Of a stretch of 64,000 nt of DNA, positions 40,923 to 49,160 are shown piece after piece. Both the position numbers and the translations under genes were made by a program. The stretch is from contig CAZGEG010000013.1 in NCBI GenBank assembly GCA_964524835.1, positions 1 through 64,000 on the forward strand. The letters are read 5' to 3'. The first letter of the stretch is position 1. Every line of letters begins with the position of its first letter. The notes beneath the pieces are model-generated. The model was not told where the DNA came from, did not search any database, and was given only the letters and a program-made list of their open reading frames with translations. This DNA comes from JACRCG01 sp964524835 (GTDB taxonomy: Bacteria; Desulfobacterota; Desulfuromonadia; Geobacterales; Pseudopelobacteraceae).

Positions 40923-42908
40923 TCACGCCGTTATCCGTTCCGCCACTATTTCCGCCAGGTCCCTGACCCGGATCTGTCCTTCCGCACCGCCGGTTTTGAT
41001 GCCGTCCTCGAACATGGTCAAGCAGAAGGGACAGTTGGATACCAGCAGCGGCGCACCGGTGTCGACCGCCATCCTGACCCTGGCTTCGCTGATCTTTGTC
41101 CCCAGTTTCTCTTCGGCGATGATGCGGCCGCCGCCGGCGCTGCAGCAGAAGCTGTCGTAGCCGCTCTTGTCCATTTCGGAGATTGAACCGCCGGCCGCCT
41201 TCAGAATTGCCCGCGGCTGGTCGATGATGTCCATGTAGCGGCCGAGGTAGCAGGAGTCATGATAGGTGAAGTCGAACGGTTCCGGTGCCAGCTGAAGCCT
41301 GTCGGTCTCCAGCAGGGTGTTGATATAGGTGCTGTAGTGTTCGACCGGGATATCCATCCCCAGGTCCTTGTAGTCCCGGGCCAGGGTGTTGAAGCAGTGC
41401 GGGCAGGCGGTGACGATCTTTTTGACGCCGTACCCCTTGATCAGTTCGATGTTTTCGTTTGCGGTGGTCTGGTAGAGGTATTCGTTGCCCAGCTTGCGGG
41501 GCGGCTCGCCGCAGCATTTTTCCTCTTTGCCGAGGATGCCGACTCTTATCCCGGCGGCGGAGCAGATCGATATGAAGTTCCGGGCGACGGCCTGATTGCG
41601 CCTGTCAAAGGAGGCGTAGCAGCCGACGAAGTAGAGGATATCAACATCCTGGTCCTCGGCCATGAGCCTGACGTCCAGCCCTGCTGCCCAGTCCCCCCGT
41701 GCGGCGTAGGCGAGGCCGAACGGATTGCCGTTCACCTCGATGTTGTTGATTGCCGTTTTCACCTCGTCGCCCGGGAAGGCTCCATCCATGAGCGACATGC
41801 TGCGTCTCATCTCCAGGATCTTGTTGACGTGTTCGATGTTGGCCGGGCAGATGTCCTGGCAGGCGCGGCAGGTGGTGCAGGCCCAGAGGGCATCCTGGCT
41901 GACCGTTTCGATCAGGCCGCCGCCGGGGTTTCCTTCAGCCAGTTCACCGATCTGCTGGACGATTTTCATCGGCGAGAGCGGCTTGTCTGTCGCGTACGCC
42001 GGGCAGCGCTCCTGGCAGCGCTTGCAGGAGGTGCAGGCGTCGGCGTCGAAGATATCCTTCCAGCTTAAGTCGCTGATGGTGGCGGCGCCGAACTGTTCGA
42101 CCGTGTCGTCTTCCATGTTGATCGTGGCAATGCTCCCCTTCGGCTCAAAGGGGGCCAGAAACGCATTGACCGAGGTGGTGAAGATGTGGCGCAGCTTGGT
42201 GTAGGGGATCGCGCAGAAGAAGCCGAGCACCAGAACGAAGTGGAGCCACCAGAGGATCTTGTGGGTAACGAGCAGGGTGCCGGTGTTCAGCGTCGTAAAG
42301 AGCTGCCCCGCCAGCAGGCCGCCGGGTGAGAAGCGTGCCAGGCCGGGGTTCAGCTGCAGTTCGGTGGCGGCCATGCGGGCCCCTTCGATCAGGAACCCGG
42401 TGACCAGGATCGCAAACAGCAGCTGCAGCACGATGTAGTCGTCCCTGACGATCTCCAGCCCCTTCGGCTTGATCACAAACCGGCGGATGAAGAGCCCCGC
42501 CAGCATTACGATCGCCAGAATTCCGGCAATGTCCAACGTCAGGGAAAAAGCCTTGTAGAACTCTCCGGAGAGGAGGTTGACCTGCAGCAGCGGGGTAAAG
42601 AAGTCGGCCTGGAACATGACCAGCAAGGTGCCAACAAAGAGAACCAGGAAGCTCCAGAAGAAGATGGAATGGAACACGCCCCCTTCAGTGACACGAAAGA
42701 GCTTCGCCTGACTGAACACTTCCGCAAGCATCCGTTTGACCCGTTCGTCGTAGCGGTCGAAACGGTCGAGCGCCTTCCCCTGGCGCCAAACCGGCAGGCG
42801 CTGCCGGAATCCCCAGACCATCACGCCGAAGGCGGCAAAGGCCAGAACATACATCGGGATGACGACGCTGTGACCGATATTCCAGTAAATAATCCGGGTT
42901 GCTTCCAC
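40923..42908 (-). CDS. Membrane FeS oxidoreductase (ETF:quinone oxidoreductase type, EMO-like)
   Basis: The 661-residue protein carries electrons from ETF to the quinone pool. The N-terminal 270 residues form about six membrane helices of the NarI type with several His (possible heme b ligands). Then come two 4Fe-4S motifs (CTSCKRCQERCP, CTTCRACQDICP) and two CCG cysteine-rich domains of HdrD type (FVGCYASFDRR and EKCCGEPPRK; CPHCFNTL, FCCSAGGGR). This matches the EtfAB:quinone oxidoreductase of syntrophs and Geobacter. GTG start with GAGGTG upstream. Promoter and operator lie at 42945-42973. Confidence 0.9.
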   Translation of the reverse strand: MEATRIIYWNIGHSVVIPMYVLAFAAFGVMVWGFRQRLPVWRQGKALDRFDRYDERVKRMLAEVFSQAKLFRVTEGGVFHSIFFWSFLVLFVGTLLVMFQADFFTPLLQVNLLSGEFYKAFSLTLDIAGILAIVMLAGLFIRRFVIKPKGLEIVRDDYIVLQLLFAILVTGFLIEGARMAATELQLNPGLARFSPGGLLAGQLFTTLNTGTLLVTHKILWWLHFVLVLGFFCAIPYTKLRHIFTTSVNAFLAPFEPKGSIATINMEDDTVEQFGAATISDLSWKDIFDADACTSCKRCQERCPAYATDKPLSPMKIVQQIGELAEGNPGGGLIETVSQDALWACTTCRACQDICPANIEHVNKILEMRRSMSLMDGAFPGDEVKTAINNIEVNGNPFGLAYAARGDWAAGLDVRLMAEDQDVDILYFVGCYASFDRRNQAVARNFISICSAAGIRVGILGKEEKCCGEPPRKLGNEYLYQTTANENIELIKGYGVKKIVTACPHCFNTLARDYKDLGMDIPVEHYSTYINTLLETDRLQLAPEPFDFTYHDSCYLGRYMDIIDQPRAILKAAGGSISEMDKSGYDSFCCSAGGGRIIAEEKLGTKISEARVRMAVDTGAPLLVSNCPFCLTMFEDGIKTGGAEGQIRVRDLAEIVAERITA

Positions 42909-42944
42909 AGTAACACCTCTCCTGACTTGATAGCTGCTGCGTCG

Positions 42945-42973
42945 TATATAATTCTACTTAACGCACATGTCAA
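42945..42973 (-). promoter_or_regulatory. Promoter with LiuR-like operator, FeS oxidoreductase-etf operon
   Basis: TTGACA and TATATA, 17 bases apart on the minus strand. The 16-mer TTGACATGTGCGTTAA (42958-42973) is the most divergent of four related operators in the window. Confidence 0.65.
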
Positions 42974-42993
42974 GTATTAACAATTTGCAGGCA

Positions 42994-44133
42994 TTACGAA
43001 AGCAGCAGTTTCGAGATAACAACACGCTGCACTTCATTGGTTCCTTCGTAGATCTCGGTGATCTTGGCGTCGCGATACATCCGCTCGACTTCGTAGTCGA
43101 CGATGTAGCCGTAGCCGCCATGAATCTGGATCGCTTCCTTGGTAACGAAGGTCGCGGTTTCGGAAGCGTGCATCTTGCACATGGCTGACTCCATCGTATA
43201 GCTCTTCTTGGCATCCTTGAGGCAGGCGGCGCGGTACGTCAGGAGCTTGCTGGTTTCGATGCTGGTCCACATATCGGCCAGCTTGAACTGAATGGCCTGG
43301 AACTCGCTGATCGCCTGGCCGAACTGCTTCCGCTCCTTCGAATAGGCCAGCGCCCGTTCAAAGGCGCCCTCGGCGATGCCGAGCGCCTGCGAGGCGATGC
43401 CGATCCGGCCGCCGTTCAGGGTGTCCATCGCAACGTTAAACCCTTTCCCCTCCTGCCCCAGCAGGTTTTCCACCGGCACGCGCAGGTTGTCAAAGGCGAA
43501 GGCGGTCGTGTAACTGCCCCGTATCCCCATCTTGTTCTCGTTTTTGAGGATGGTGACGCCGGGTGAACCCAGGTCAACGATGAAAGCGGTGATCCCCTTG
43601 TGCTTCAGGCTGCGGTCAAAGGAGGCGAGCAGCACGCCGGTGCCGAGATAGCCGCCGTTGGTGATGAACGTCTTGCTGCCGTTGATGACGAAATGGTCTC
43701 CGTCACGCGTGTAGGTGGTGGCGGTGCCGCCGGCATCGCTGCCGGCGTCCGGTTCGGTCAGCAGGAAGCAGCCGATTTTCTCGCCGCTGTTGAGCGCCGG
43801 CAGCCATTTCTTCTTCTGCTCTTCGGTGCCGAAGGTATAGATCGGGCCGCTGCAGAGCGAGGTGTGGGCCGAAATCAGGACGCCGCTGGAGCCGCAGGCT
43901 TTCGAGACCTCTTCGACAACGATGGCGTATGACAGCATGTCCAGTCCGGCCCCGCCGTACTCCTCCGGCAGGTAGCTGCCGAGAAAGCCCATTTCGGACA
44001 TCTTTGCCACCAGCGCATCCGGAATCATGTGATCTTCGTCTATTTTCATCGCAATCGGCTTGATTTCCTTTTCGACGAAATCGCGTACCGCGGACTGCAG
44101 AACCTTGTGATCCTGGCTCAGTTCGAAATTCAT
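42994..44133 (-). CDS. Short-chain (butyryl-CoA type) acyl-CoA dehydrogenase
   Basis: The 379-residue enzyme oxidises butyryl-CoA to crotonyl-CoA. Motifs include CFLLTEPDAGSDAGG (FAD), GSKTFITNGGYLG and the catalytic Glu in ITEIYEGTNEVQR near the C-terminus. It is the last gene of the thiolase-hbd-crotonase-dehydrogenase set, whose order supplies all steps from butyryl-CoA to acetyl-CoA. GAGGGGG precedes the ATG. ETF genes follow in the next operon. Confidence 0.92.
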   Translation of the reverse strand: MNFELSQDHKVLQSAVRDFVEKEIKPIAMKIDEDHMIPDALVAKMSEMGFLGSYLPEEYGGAGLDMLSYAIVVEEVSKACGSSGVLISAHTSLCSGPIYTFGTEEQKKKWLPALNSGEKIGCFLLTEPDAGSDAGGTATTYTRDGDHFVINGSKTFITNGGYLGTGVLLASFDRSLKHKGITAFIVDLGSPGVTILKNENKMGIRGSYTTAFAFDNLRVPVENLLGQEGKGFNVAMDTLNGGRIGIASQALGIAEGAFERALAYSKERKQFGQAISEFQAIQFKLADMWTSIETSKLLTYRAACLKDAKKSYTMESAMCKMHASETATFVTKEAIQIHGGYGYIVDYEVERMYRDAKITEIYEGTNEVQRVVISKLLLS

Positions 44134-44157
44134 ACGTTCCCCCTCTCGTATTGTAAT

Positions 44158-44940
44158 TTATTTCCCTTTGAATTCAGCGGTACGCTTTTCGAGAAAAGCC
44201 CCCATCCCTTCGCGCTGGTCGCCCGTGGAAAACAGCACCCCGAACAGGGAAGCCTCATAGCGGAAACCATCTTCTTTCGACATATTCAGCCCGCTGGCAA
44301 TCGCATCCTTGGCGAACGAAACAGCCAAAGCCCCCCTGCCGGCGATTTCCCGCGCTGTTTCCAGCGCCTTGGGCAACAGTTCTTCAGGTGGGTACAGCTC
44401 GTTGACAATGCCCCATGCATTGGCTTTTGCGGCGGTTATGACCCGCCCGGAAAACACCAGTTCCTTGGCCCTGTTCGGGCCGATCAGGCGCGCCAGGTTC
44501 TGGGTGCCGCCGAAACCGGGGATGACACCGAGGCCGACCTCGGGAAAGCCGAATTTGGCCTTTTCGGAGGCATAGATAAAATCGCAGGCCAGCGCCAGTT
44601 CGAGGCCGCCGCCAAGCGCGTAGCCGTTGACCGCGGCGATGACCGGCGTGCGCATCCTGTTGATCAGCAGCATCAGGCGCTGCCCCCTGCGGGCAAAGTC
44701 GTGGGCTTCAAACGAGGAGAGTCCGGACATCTCCTTGATATCGGCCCCGGCGACAAAGGCCTTCTCTCCGGCGCCGGTCAGCACGACCGCCTTGACAGCT
44801 GCATCGAGGTTGAGCTCAAACAGGGCGCACTCAAGCTCCCGTACGACGTCGCTGTTAAGCGCGTTCAGCACCTGGGGGCGGTTGATCGTCAGGGTCGTTA
44901 TGCCGGTGGTGGTTTCGATCAGCAGATTATTGAATTCCAT
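44158..44940 (-). CDS. Enoyl-CoA hydratase (crotonase)
   Basis: The 260-residue protein hydrates crotonyl-CoA to 3-hydroxybutyryl-CoA. Both catalytic glutamates are visible: in GGGLELALACD (about residue 112) and FGFPEVGLGVIPGFGG (about 132). The oxyanion-hole pattern AFVAGADIKEM is normal. GAGGGGG precedes the ATG. It is separated from hbd by an inverted-repeat element (44982-45101), which enlarges the spacer to 212 bases. Confidence 0.93.
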   Translation of the reverse strand: MEFNNLLIETTTGITTLTINRPQVLNALNSDVVRELECALFELNLDAAVKAVVLTGAGEKAFVAGADIKEMSGLSSFEAHDFARRGQRLMLLINRMRTPVIAAVNGYALGGGLELALACDFIYASEKAKFGFPEVGLGVIPGFGGTQNLARLIGPNRAKELVFSGRVITAAKANAWGIVNELYPPEELLPKALETAREIAGRGALAVSFAKDAIASGLNMSKEDGFRYEASLFGVLFSTGDQREGMGAFLEKRTAEFKGK

Positions 44941-44981
44941 ATATTCCCCCTCTATTCAGACAAAACCGGAACCGAAAAATG

Positions 44982-45101
44982 TTTCACGCGGAGACGCGAA
45001 GAACGCGGAGCAAACCAGAATTAAATGCTTAAAGTTTTTGGTTAAACCATATCGTTTTTGTTTAGACTTTCTCCGCGACCTCTGCGGCTCCGCGTGAGAA
45101 C
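44982..45101. mobile_element. Empty inverted-repeat element (ACGCGGAG type) inside the beta-oxidation operon
   Basis: Left end TTTCACGCGGAGACGCGAAG onward; right end ends CGGCTCCGCGTGAGAA. Both ends are made of 8-bp units near ACGCGGAG, three per end, in inverted orientation. It is less exact than the copy at 58900. The 120-bp unit has no gene and splits the operon between hbd and the crotonase gene. Confidence 0.65.
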
Positions 45102-45152
45102 GGTTTTGATCTAAACTTTGCTCTCACATTGCAACGAACCAAGAGTGAACGG

Positions 45153-45998
45153 CTAATACGTATAAAAGCCGCGCCCCGACTTGCGCCCCATATATCCCGC
45201 ATTCACCATCTTGACGAGCAGCGGGCAGGGACGGTATTTGGGATCCTTGAAACCGTCATAGAGGACGTTGGCGATCGCCAGCACCGTATCGAGTCCGATG
45301 AAGTCGGCCAGAGTCAGCGGTCCCATCGGCTGGTTGGTGCCGAGTTTCATCCCTTTGTCGATATCCTCTGCGGTGGCGATACCTTCATACAGGGCAAAAA
45401 TCGCCTCGTTGATCATCGGGATCAGCACGCGGTTGACGATAAAGCCGGGATAGTCCTGCGATACCGCCATCTCTTTCTCCAGCTTTCCCACCATCTCGGA
45501 AATCATCCTGAAGGTCGCATCACTGGTGGCGTGGCCGCGAATGATCTCGACCAGCTTCATGACCGGAACCGGGTTCATGAAATGCATTCCTATCACCTTG
45601 TCCGACCTTTTGGTCACGGATGCGATCTTGGTGATCGGAATTGATGAAGTGTTGGAGGCGAGAATGGCGCTCGGCTGCACGATGTCGTCCAGTTTGCGGA
45701 AGATATCAAGCTTGAGCGGTTCGTGCTCGGTGACCGCCTCCACGGCAAATTCCACACCCGCCAGGTCGGTCATGTTCTTCGTGGTCAGGATCCGCCCCAC
45801 GGTCTCGCCGACCAGCGACTCCGGGATGACCCCCTTCTTGGCCTGCCGTTCCAGATTCTGCCTGATGGTTGTGACCGCTTTTTCCAGCTGCGCTTCTGAA
45901 ATGTCGTAGAGAACCACCTGATAGCCGTACTGGGCAAAAACGTGGGCAATGCCGTTGCCCATCTGTCCAGCGCCGAGAACACCAACGGTTTTAATCAT
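45153..45998 (-). CDS. 3-hydroxybutyryl-CoA dehydrogenase
   Basis: The 281-residue enzyme oxidises 3-hydroxybutyryl-CoA to acetoacetyl-CoA with NAD(P). The Rossmann motif is VGVLGAGQMGNGIAHVF at residues 5-21, and the catalytic region GMHFMNPVPVMKLVEII near 137 includes the active-site His and Asn. The ATG at 45998 has GGAGGCAGGG upstream. It follows thiolase by 39 bases. Confidence 0.93.
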   Translation of the reverse strand: MIKTVGVLGAGQMGNGIAHVFAQYGYQVVLYDISEAQLEKAVTTIRQNLERQAKKGVIPESLVGETVGRILTTKNMTDLAGVEFAVEAVTEHEPLKLDIFRKLDDIVQPSAILASNTSSIPITKIASVTKRSDKVIGMHFMNPVPVMKLVEIIRGHATSDATFRMISEMVGKLEKEMAVSQDYPGFIVNRVLIPMINEAIFALYEGIATAEDIDKGMKLGTNQPMGPLTLADFIGLDTVLAIANVLYDGFKDPKYRPCPLLVKMVNAGYMGRKSGRGFYTY

Positions 45999-46037
45999 CC
46001 CTGCCTCCCTCACCCTGATATATGGATAGTGCGTTAA

Positions 46038-47216
46038 TCAGACTCTCTCGAAAATAACCGCAACCGCTTCGCCGCCGCCGATGCAGAGGGTGGCCAGACC
46101 GTAGCGGAGTTTGCGTTTGTGCAGTTCCCGGACGACCGTCAAAGCGAGGCGGGCGCCGCTGGCCCCGATCGGATGGCCGATGGCGCAGGCGCCGCCGTTG
46201 ACGTTGACCCTGGCGGGATCGAGCTTCAGATTCTTGATGGCGATCAGCGTCACCGACGCAAACGCTTCGTTGATCTCGAACAGGTCGATGTCCTCTGTTT
46301 TCAGGCCGGCCCTGTCGCATACCGCCTGAATGGCCGATACCGGCGCTTCCGGAAAGTAGTCGGGATGCAGGCTGCTGGTGGCTGAAGCGACAATGCGTGC
46401 TTTTGCCGTCAGACCATGTTTTTTCAACGCCGCAGCACCCGCCAGCAGGAGCACGGCGGCGCCGTCGCTTATGGTAGAGGCGTTGCCGGCGGTTATGCTG
46501 CCGTCCTTCTTGAAAGCCGGCTTAAGCGTGGCAATTTTTCCGACATCTCCCTTGAACGGCTCTTCGTCCACGGCTACCACGGTTTCGACACCGCGGACAC
46601 TCTTGACGACAGGAGCGATTTCATCCTTGAAGATGCCTTCCGTGACTGCCGCTTGGGCCAGCTGGTAGGACCGGACGGCCAGTTCGTCCTGCTCGGTGCG
46701 GGTCAAGCCGTTGCGCTGAACACTGGCTTCGCCGATATCTCCCATGTGGACTCCGGTATACGGGTCGGACAGACCGTCGTGGATCATCAGGTCGAATATT
46801 TCGCCATTGCCCATCCGGAAGCCGTTGCGGGCCTTTTTGAGGAAGTAGGGGGCCATGGACATGTTTTCCATGCCGCCGGCCAGCACGACCTCGGCATTGC
46901 CGAGTTTGATCGAATCACTCCCGAGCATGACCGCCTTGAGGCCGCTGCCGCAAACCTTGTTGATCGTCAGGGCGGGGACGGAGTCCGGCAGTCCGGCCGC
47001 ACGCATCGCCTGGCGTGCCGGAGCCTGTCCGCAACCGCCGGAGAGCACCTGCCCGAGGATCACTTCACCTACCGCTTCCGCCGGCAGTGCATTCCGGTTC
47101 AGAAGACCTTTTATAACCGCGGCAGCCAGTTGAGGAGCAGCAACATCTGACAGTGCTCCGCCAAAAGAGCCGAACGGTGTCCTCATGCCATCGACGACAT
47201 ACACATCTTCACTCAT
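46038..47216 (-). CDS. Acetyl-CoA C-acetyltransferase (thiolase)
   Basis: The 392-residue enzyme cleaves acetoacetyl-CoA to two acetyl-CoA, or condenses them. The catalytic residues occupy the standard positions: C89 (NKVCGSGLKA), H348 (GGACAIGHPIGASG) and C378 (LCIGGGEA). It leads the thiolase-hbd-crotonase-butyryl-CoA dehydrogenase operon behind the promoter and operator at 47249-47277. Confidence 0.93.
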   Translation of the reverse strand: MSEDVYVVDGMRTPFGSFGGALSDVAAPQLAAAVIKGLLNRNALPAEAVGEVILGQVLSGGCGQAPARQAMRAAGLPDSVPALTINKVCGSGLKAVMLGSDSIKLGNAEVVLAGGMENMSMAPYFLKKARNGFRMGNGEIFDLMIHDGLSDPYTGVHMGDIGEASVQRNGLTRTEQDELAVRSYQLAQAAVTEGIFKDEIAPVVKSVRGVETVVAVDEEPFKGDVGKIATLKPAFKKDGSITAGNASTISDGAAVLLLAGAAALKKHGLTAKARIVASATSSLHPDYFPEAPVSAIQAVCDRAGLKTEDIDLFEINEAFASVTLIAIKNLKLDPARVNVNGGACAIGHPIGASGARLALTVVRELHKRKLRYGLATLCIGGGEAVAVIFERV

Positions 47217-47248
47217 ATTCCCGCCTCCAGTCTGTTTTGATGTTTCAA

Positions 47249-47277
47249 AATATACATTCCGTTTACGTTCATGTCAA
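47249..47277 (-). promoter_or_regulatory. Promoter with LiuR-like operator, thiolase operon
   Basis: TTGACA and TATATT, 17 bases apart on the minus strand. TTGACATGAACGTAAA (47262-47277) is an imperfect palindrome (TTGACAT, two bases, ACGTAAA) that begins at the -35 hexamer and is shared with 53058 and 55617. Confidence 0.75.
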
Positions 47278-47349
47278 CTTAAATTATAACACAATTCTAG
47301 CATGCCGAAAACCCACTGGTTATCCGGCGGAGTCGTACCCAGTGAAAAC

Positions 47350-47371
47350 GGATCCGCAGAAGTGCGAATCC
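47350..47371 (-). terminator. Terminator of the IcmF operon
   Basis: On the minus strand GGATTCGCA pairs with TGCGGATCC (one G-T pair) around a CTTC tetraloop, followed by GTTTTC. It lies 58 bases beyond the M24 peptidase stop. Confidence 0.65.
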
Positions 47372-47428
47372 GCCGATTAATGACGCCACAGAACAACATA
47401 TCTGAATCAGCGGCATTACGGGAAACTG

Positions 47429-48595
47429 TTATAAAAACTGTATGCGGTCGTCAAGATCAGTTATCTTTTCACCGCCACCGGTCGTCACGGCAAAAGTATT
47501 CTCGATGCCGATGACCCCTTTGTCGGGAAAGACGAACTTGGGCTCGATCGCAATCGTCTGCCCGGCCTGCAGCGGCACCTTAAATCCTTGTGCCAGCACC
47601 GGGAATTCATCGAGTTCCAGACCGACGCCATGCCCGACAAAGCGGGCCTGTTCGCCCGGCATCCCCATGAAATGGGCGCCGAGCCCCCCTTTCTCGGCAA
47701 TTGCGACCGCCTGCAGAAACAGCTCTTCACAGATTGCACCAGGTTTCAGGGCCTTCTGCAGGTGGCTCTGGATCTCCAGCGACAGATCGAATGCCCGCTG
47801 CAGTTCCGGGTCAAGCGTGCCTATCACGAAAATACGGGTCATATCGGTGATATAGCCGTTGAACACACCGGTATAGTCGAGGAAAACCGGCTCGTTGCGG
47901 CCAATAGTCTGCAGCGACGCCCCCTGCGGCGAGGCGTTGGAAAGGCCGCGCCCGGTAACGGCGCCGTCGAAGAATCCGTAGGAAGCGGCGCCGCCCGAAA
48001 GGGCCAGCCCCATGAAGAGTTCCTGGTTGAAGGCCCGCATCCGGATGAACCCTTCATTACCGGCGATGCGGAGCCGATGCTCGAATTCCGCCGCCAGGTC
48101 GAGTTCGCGCATCCCTTCTGCCAGAAACTGCGGCACCTGGGAGAACACCGAGCAGAGAGAAGCGCCGGAAGCGCGGAGCTGTTCGAGCTCGAACGCCGAC
48201 TTGACCGAACGGACTTCGCGGTTGGCGGCGGAAATATCGACAAACTCCCGCCCCGGCAGCAGCTTCGAATAGTAATTGAGTTGCTGCACCGGCGCCACAT
48301 CGAAGGTAAAGCCGATCTTCTGCACATCCTCTCCGAACAGGGCGGGGAACTCCTTGCCGGGAGGGAACGGCCGGATATCGGTCAGGGCACTCTCGACTTT
48401 TGCGCGTGACAGGCTCTTGCGCACCAGCAGGACCGGTTCGCCGGACGCCGGCAGCCAGAGGGTCGAGTTCTGGCGGGTGCCGGAGAAATAGTACACATCG
48501 ATCGGAAAGATGAACAGCGCGCCGTCCAGACCCTTTGTCTGGAGCTGCGCCTGCATGGCTGCCACTCTTTGAATCGCTTCTGTATTTGTCAGCAT
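47429..48595 (-). CDS. M24-family aminopeptidase (Xaa-Pro type)
   Basis: The 388-residue protein has a creatinase-like N-terminal domain and a C-terminal pita-bread metallopeptidase fold. All five metal ligands are visible: the two Asp in FLDYTGVFNGYITDMTRIF, His in GHGVGLELDEFP, and Glu in AIEPKF and IENTF. It should release an N-terminal residue before proline or act on a related dipeptide. It ends the operon with IcmF; a link to amino-acid breakdown is plausible. Confidence 0.87.
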   Translation of the reverse strand: MLTNTEAIQRVAAMQAQLQTKGLDGALFIFPIDVYYFSGTRQNSTLWLPASGEPVLLVRKSLSRAKVESALTDIRPFPPGKEFPALFGEDVQKIGFTFDVAPVQQLNYYSKLLPGREFVDISAANREVRSVKSAFELEQLRASGASLCSVFSQVPQFLAEGMRELDLAAEFEHRLRIAGNEGFIRMRAFNQELFMGLALSGGAASYGFFDGAVTGRGLSNASPQGASLQTIGRNEPVFLDYTGVFNGYITDMTRIFVIGTLDPELQRAFDLSLEIQSHLQKALKPGAICEELFLQAVAIAEKGGLGAHFMGMPGEQARFVGHGVGLELDEFPVLAQGFKVPLQAGQTIAIEPKFVFPDKGVIGIENTFAVTTGGGEKITDLDDRIQFL

Positions 48596-48613
48596 GAATT
48601 GTGGCTCCGTAAT

Positions 48614-49141
48614 TTATTTTGTCCAGTGATTAAAACAAGTGATTTCAGACAGCAGCTTGCGCGGCCTCGGCTTCGGCTCCTGATCGGGATAGCCGAGCGG
48701 GGTGATGCCGACGATGCGGATCTCATCCGGGATGCCGAGAGCATGCTTGATCCGCCCCTCATCGTACCAACCCAGCCAGCAGGTCCCCAAACCAAGGGCA
48801 TGGGCGGCCAGGCATAGATGTTCGAATGCAATGGCGACATCGACGGCGAAATACGGTATGCCGTTTTCCACATCCGACTCGTCCGGATTGCCGCAGGCCA
48901 CGATCACCACCGGCGCCGTCGCAATCGCTTTCGTTCCGGGATTATCAGGCGGGAACGCTTCCAGCACTTTCGCCCGCCTGTCGGCATCGGTCAGCACCAG
49001 GAAGCGCCAGCACTGCATATTCTTCCAGGACGGCGCCAGACGGGACGCATCCAGAATCTGCTCGATCTTTTCCCGTTCGACCGGGGTGTCCTTGTACTTG
49101 CGAATGCTGCGACGGTCGCGAAAAACCTGGAAAATATCCAT
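48614..49141 (-). CDS. Nitroreductase-family flavoprotein
   Basis: The 175-residue protein binds FMN. VFRDRRSIRKYKDTPVE at the N-terminus, ASRLAPSWKNMQCWRF and LGTCWLGWYDE are family signatures. It transfers electrons from NAD(P)H to nitro compounds, quinones or enones. The natural substrate here is unknown. It lies 19 bases after IcmF and 18 bases before the M24 peptidase, within one operon. The ATG at 49141 is supported by GGAGAGAAGGGT upstream. Confidence 0.85.
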   Translation of the reverse strand: MDIFQVFRDRRSIRKYKDTPVEREKIEQILDASRLAPSWKNMQCWRFLVLTDADRRAKVLEAFPPDNPGTKAIATAPVVIVACGNPDESDVENGIPYFAVDVAIAFEHLCLAAHALGLGTCWLGWYDEGRIKHALGIPDEIRIVGITPLGYPDQEPKPRPRKLLSEITCFNHWTK

Positions 49142-49160
49142 ACCCTTCTCTCCTGTCTCC

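Noticed and set aside
40087..42908. Electron-bifurcating Etf/Bcd complex
   Set aside because: No bifurcation-specific gene partner is adjacent; the linked membrane FeS oxidoreductase favours electron transfer to quinone.
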